Shown here one piece after another: positions 60,211 through 64,000 of a stretch of 64,000 nt of DNA. Below the pieces are notes generated by a model that was given only the letters and a program-made list of their open reading frames with translations, made no database searches and had not been told where the DNA came from. The DNA is from Hippasteria phrygiana (Eukaryota > Echinodermata > Asteroidea > Valvatida > Goniasteridae): the NCBI GenBank assembly GCA_037893225.1, contig JAZGUH010000117.1:1612001-1676000 (forward strand), read 5' to 3'. A program made the translations under genes and the position numbers. Position 1 is the first letter of the stretch, and each line of letters opens with the position of its first letter.

Positions 60211-60452
60211 ACTTTTTTGGCGGTCATAAACAGTCATAACCAAAAATTGGTTCGGTTGTTTCTTGTCTGTGAATTTCTTTGGTAATTTTAAATAGGCGAT
60301 AATTACGCACCATAGGCATAATGAAATACTCAAATACCCAAAATGATTAACCAAAGAGAAACAACAGAACCACTAATGCCATAACAACAACGCCATAACA
60401 ACAACAGCAACAACAAACAACAGAACCAGTTTTTGGTTATGACCGTCAAAAC
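60211..60452. mobile_element. Fold-back MITE upstream of SAFB
   Basis: Left arm TTTTTTGGCGGTCATAAACA then GTCATAACCAAAAATTGGTT; right arm AACCAGTTTTTGGTTATGAC then CGTCAAAA. A run of ACAACAACGCCATAACAACA units lies inside the right arm. Confidence 0.55.
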
Positions 60453-60654
60453 GCACCCCTGTCTTTTTTAATTTTAGAAAAAGGTGAGCTTTTTATCGAC
60501 ATCTGTGTCGTATGTTTAATACGCAATTTTTGAGATTAATATGATTGGAGAAAATATGCCTGTTTCTCAATTCCTGTACTGCCGCCGCCTTTTTAGACTG
60601 GTTCCCGGTCGGTTCCTCGAATAATTATTCGCTCGTACTCGCGCTGCTTGCTTG

Positions 60655-60889
60655 CAGAGTTGTAATCAAGTCAATCACAAGTCAATCACAAGTCAGATCA
60701 AAAGGCAGATCACAAGTCAATCACAAGTCAGCTCACAAGCTACATGGGATGAACAATGACAAAGGAATGTTTTTGTTATATGTGTTTGAATAGCTTGTTA
60801 CATGGCTTGAGACCAGAATTGTGAAGTGACACGTGAAGTGACTTGTGATGAATTGTCATTGACTTGTGATTGACTTGATTACAACTCTG
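60655..60889. mobile_element. hAT MITE with CACAAGTCAAT array
   Basis: 235 bp; ends CAGAGTTGTAATCAAGTCAA and its complement, closely related to the 7071-7367 ends. Subterminal ACAAGTCA-type units repeat in both arms. Flanks CTTGCTTG and ACTGCTTG agree at six of eight positions, consistent with a decayed 8-bp duplication. It lies about 700 bp upstream of the SAFB start codon. Confidence 0.78.
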
Positions 60890-61177
60890 ACTGCTTGACC
60901 TCGGAAGTCGTGAGTTGTGACCTCCAGCAGGTCGCAGGTCAAAAAGAATCTATTCAATCAGAGCTCAAAGTGCACCAGACGCCCTGATTGGACGGTGGAT
61001 ATAGGTACGAGCAGGTGCAGCGAAACACTTTTGAAGTGGGGGGAGCAGCGCCGGTGCCGGCCGACTTTGTGGTTTTGTGCCGGACTGCCAAAAATGTTAG
61101 ACTCGACTAGCCTTGATCAAGGCTGTCAAGCTTGTTCCCTATTTACGAAAAAGCGCCCAGCGCTGGCCTGGCTTACA

Positions 61178-62692
61178 CCCCAGCAAACACAAAACGTTCA
61201 AAAAACGTTTTGGTTAGGTTCTACTAGGTCACTTACGTCTTCGTCTTAAAAGGACGTTTTTAAAACGCATATAAAACGTTGCAGATAACGAACAATTTAG
61301 AGGTTTTTCCAGGACGTTCTACTAACGTTTTGTGGACGTTAGAAAATGTACCTACATGAAACGGTCTTTTGCGACGTTTGAAAAACGTTTTTCGGACGTC
61401 AGAAAATGTACATACATTAAACGGTCTTCTAGTGACGTTTTAAAAACGTATTTCCCCGAACGTTTAAAAAACTTTGAAATCAAACGTACAGAAACTAACA
61501 CAAAACGTTTTGAGAAAGAACTTGCTTAAGTTCGAAACGTCAGGCCAGCTAATTTTTTGATTTGTATATTTCAGGTCCATTCAGTCAGTCAGCAGTTTGC
61601 AGCAGTTTAATTCTTTTTCACAAAACGTTTTGGTTAGGTTCTGTATAGGTTACTTACGTCTTCTTCTTCAAAAACGTTTTTAAAACGTGTTTTTAACGTT
61701 TCAGTTCGGAGGTCTTAAGTACGTTTTTCCAGAACGTTCGCGTAACGTTTTTTGGACGTTGCAAAATGTACCAACATTAAACGTTCTTTTGTAACGTTTA
61801 AAAAACGTTTCTTTTCTGGACGTACCAACTGACCAATCAGAACTGAGGAAATTTGTGTTCACAAAAATCATGTTAAATTTTGGTGTTTAGTCCAAAATCA
61901 AACTTTCTTGACCATAATGTGTAATTATTCAAACAATTTTACATAGAAATATGGACAATTGTATTAAATCTCCTTTTGTATTCAAATATTGTATAAAGGT
62001 AACTCACGACAATGCCTAGTTTGTAGTGTGTAGTAGGTTATAGTATTTGTGTACATTTTCGTAGCTTTATATATCGTGTCTTTCCATATATAATCCCAGC
62101 CAGCAAGCCCAAGTGGGGCCTTGTTGGGCCTTTGATGGGCAATTGAGTGGTCCTAATTGGGTTGCCCATATGGGCCCCATACAGTTTTGGCTGATGGGGC
62201 CACTTGCTTGCCCAGACCTAGTCTTGGTTCCAAGACGTCCTTAGCGCGGTGCGACGTACAGCGCGCACGACAGCGCCCTCTAGCTACACACAAACACACG
62301 CCAAGGCCAAAGTTATTTGGCCTTGGCGTGTGTGTGTGTAGCGAGAGGGCGCTGTCGGCCGGCCGTGCGCTAAGAACGTCTTGGAACCTAGACTAGCCCA
62401 GACCCTACCCAAAAGAGTCCCACATGGGTGTAATGAGTTACTTCTATTCCATTCATTTCTGTAAATTTGCACTTACTATCTGGCAACGTAGCTTAATTCC
62501 AGTAAAGTTTGTAATACGTTTTTTATGTACTGGGAAAGTTCTTGGAACGTTCTTAGAACGTCACAAAGTTACGTTTCTAAAACGTCCAAAACTGTCCACA
62601 AACTTTCGTCCAAAAAACGTTTTTCGGAAACGTCCGCAAAACATCATAAAACGTTCAGAAAACGTGCCGAAAACGTTAAATGGTTTGCTGGG
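61178..62692. mobile_element. AACGTT-rich element with CCCAGCAAAC ends, containing nested insertions
   Basis: Ends CCCAGCAAACACAAAACGTT and AACGTTAAATGGTTTGCTGGG-type complement. The arms hold dozens of (A)AACGTTTT words in variable spacing (61190-61830 and 62510-62690). Two insertions lie in the middle: a GGGCC-rich segment (62096-62217) and a fold-back (62218-62396). A 45-bp stretch at 61564-61608 is shared with 35220-35264. Confidence 0.65.
62218..62396. mobile_element. Fold-back MITE nested in the AACGTT element
   Basis: Arms CTAGTCTTGGTTCCAAGACG and CGTCTTGGAACCTAGACTAG, inner CACGCCAAGGCCAAA / TTTGGCCTTGGCGTG. The left arm and centre recur at 62789-62899, a truncated second copy. Confidence 0.65.
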
Positions 62693-62788
62693 ACGTACAT
62701 GCACGTACGTACGTAACGGTTCCCCCACACACAGTACACATCTCTGTAAAGAGTACGAAGAATACAGTACGTGTACGTGCCCAATCTC

Positions 62789-62899
62789 CTAGTCTTGGTT
62801 CCAAGACGTCCTTAGCGCGGTGCGACGTACAGCGCGCACGGCAGCGCCCTCTAGCTACACACAAACACACGCCAAGGCCAAATCGCTAAGAATGTCTTG
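62789..62899. mobile_element. Truncated copy of the CTAGTCTTGG fold-back
   Basis: Matches 62218-62310 nearly base for base, then jumps to CGCTAAGAATGTCTTGG, the end of the right arm. Most of the right arm is deleted. Confidence 0.55.
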
Positions 62900-63018
62900 G
62901 GAATTTCGCAAGGGAGCGCGCGCGACCTGCTTATGCATAATTTAACAGGCGGGTCAAACGAATAATCGCGCTTGCGCACTGGAGGAAACTCATGTTTAAG
63001 TAATAACTTACTAGTCAG

Positions 63019-63627
63019 TTAAAGGGACACATTGCCTTCAAATGTCATGAAATTTTGCTGTTTGGAAATGTTCCTTATCTTTTATAAGAGTTGTTCATGC
63101 AAAAAAACACGTATAATGTGTTGTAATTAGTGAGTAGTAATTACGAAAAAAATAAATTGGCCGCTTACCCCTGACATCTGACCCGCGAAACATAGACTTA
63201 TTTCCAGTACTTGCTAAATACCACCGTCTAAATAATGCGCAAAATACACTGTAAGAGTCTTTAGGCTGGCGCCGCAGCCAGTGGCCTTGTGAACCTATTA
63301 GATGATCGCCAGGTACAATTCTCTACCTCTCGACACATATCGCCAGTGCTGCGCGCCACAGTACATCAAAATGGATCAACAGAACGTACTTCAACCAGAT
63401 GCGACTGGAAATACGACTGGTGAACACAGTCCGCCATTTTGTGGAGTCAAAAATTTTGTTCTACAAAATGGCGGACCGTTATTTGTCACGAAATTAAACA
63501 AAAAACACGCAATTTGAAGGGATAGTTATGTGAATCTTTATATTCTACTTTTAAAAAAGCTTCCCAACCATATCCATTTCAGTTTTAAAGCCTAAATCGC
63601 AAAATCCAAAGCAATGTGTCCCTTTAA
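63019..63627 (+). mobile_element. TTAA-bounded element, AGGGACACATTG ends (copy 2)
   Basis: 609 bp, same ends and orientation as 46739-47349. The small frame (ATG at 63371) reads [20 protein letters not shown] and then [16 protein letters not shown]. Its right TTAA (63624-63627) is also the left TTAA of the next copy. Confidence 0.78.
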
Positions 63628-64000
63628 AGGGACACATTGCCTTCAAATGTCATGAAAATTTGCTGTTTGGAAATGTTCCTTGCCTTTTATAAGAGTTGTT
63701 CATGCAAAAAAACACGTATAATGTGTTGTAATTAGTGAGTAGTGATTACAAAACAAAAAATTGGCCGCTGACTCCTGACATCTGACCCGCGAAAAATAGA
63801 CTTATTTCCAGTAGTAAATACCACCGTCTAAATAATGCGCAAAATACGCTGCAAGAGTCTTGAGGCTGGCGCCGCAGCCAGTGGCCTTGTGAACCTATCA
63901 GATGATCGCCAGGTACAATTCTCTACCTCGCGACACAAATATCGCCAGTGCTGCGCGCGCCGCGCCGTGCCACAGTACATGGATCAACAGAACGTACTTC
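63624..64000 (+). mobile_element. TTAA-bounded element, AGGGACACATTG ends (copy 3, cut by the window end)
   Basis: Direct-orientation tandem neighbour of copy 2, sharing a single TTAA. The sequence follows copy 2 through the GGCGCCGCAGCCAG hairpin and the GATGATCGCCAGG stretch until the end of the window. The right end is outside. Confidence 0.75.

Larger units (their letters stand above)
60890..63018. other. Upstream flank of SAFB, repeat-filled
   Basis: Between the hAT MITE (ending 60889) and the TTAA elements (from 63019) nearly everything is the AACGTT element with its nested fold-back and GGGCC-rich insertion. No upstream neighbouring gene is visible in the window. Confidence 0.5.

Overview
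The window is animal (metazoan) nuclear DNA. Its genes are split by GT-AG introns, long AT-rich stretches are non-coding, and short DNA transposons with inverted ends are very common. The word ACATGTAC is strongly over-represented. Together these suggest a marine invertebrate deuterostome, most likely an echinoderm such as a sea star; the species is an inference, not something read directly.

One gene is certain. On the minus strand, 59937 down to 43113, twelve coding exons join in phase into a 1168-residue scaffold attachment factor B (SAFB-like) protein. It has an N-terminal SAP DNA-binding domain, an acidic segment, one RRM, a long Arg/Glu-rich helical region and an RG/Gly-rich tail ending in RRY. 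A CpG-rich promoter lies upstream (about 59940-60150) and a 3'UTR with a poly(A) signal lies near 41870. A tiny exon at 58471-58485 looks like an alternative first exon that would give a SAP-less isoform.

A second, unidentified minus-strand gene is suggested by two phase-compatible exons: a basic N-terminal exon at 17916-18050 and a Lys/Arg-rich exon at 1066-1198. Everything else at 1-41850 looks intronic or intergenic.

The rest is a dense mobile-element landscape. It includes hAT-type elements with 8-bp target duplications (7071-7367, 54694-55382, 28863-29742), some of which carry subterminal arrays of a private short motif. A pair of larger hAT-like relics (11872-14395 and 34282-35540) appears to retain a transposase N-terminal zinc-finger segment. 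There are at least seven TTAA-bounded elements with CCCTAAC-like ends, a second TTAA family (46739-47349, 63019-63627, 63624-end), a 445-bp inverted pair with TGTGACCCGCTC ends, many fold-back elements, a LINE 3' end, a tRNA-Ser-derived SINE head, two minisatellites and very long G/C homopolymers.

The most striking structure is at 11789-13396. A 681-bp segment is duplicated exactly, and a 246-bp exact copy of DNA from about 7.9 kb away (4595-4840) sits between the two copies. This is the pattern expected from replication template switching, or from an assembly error.
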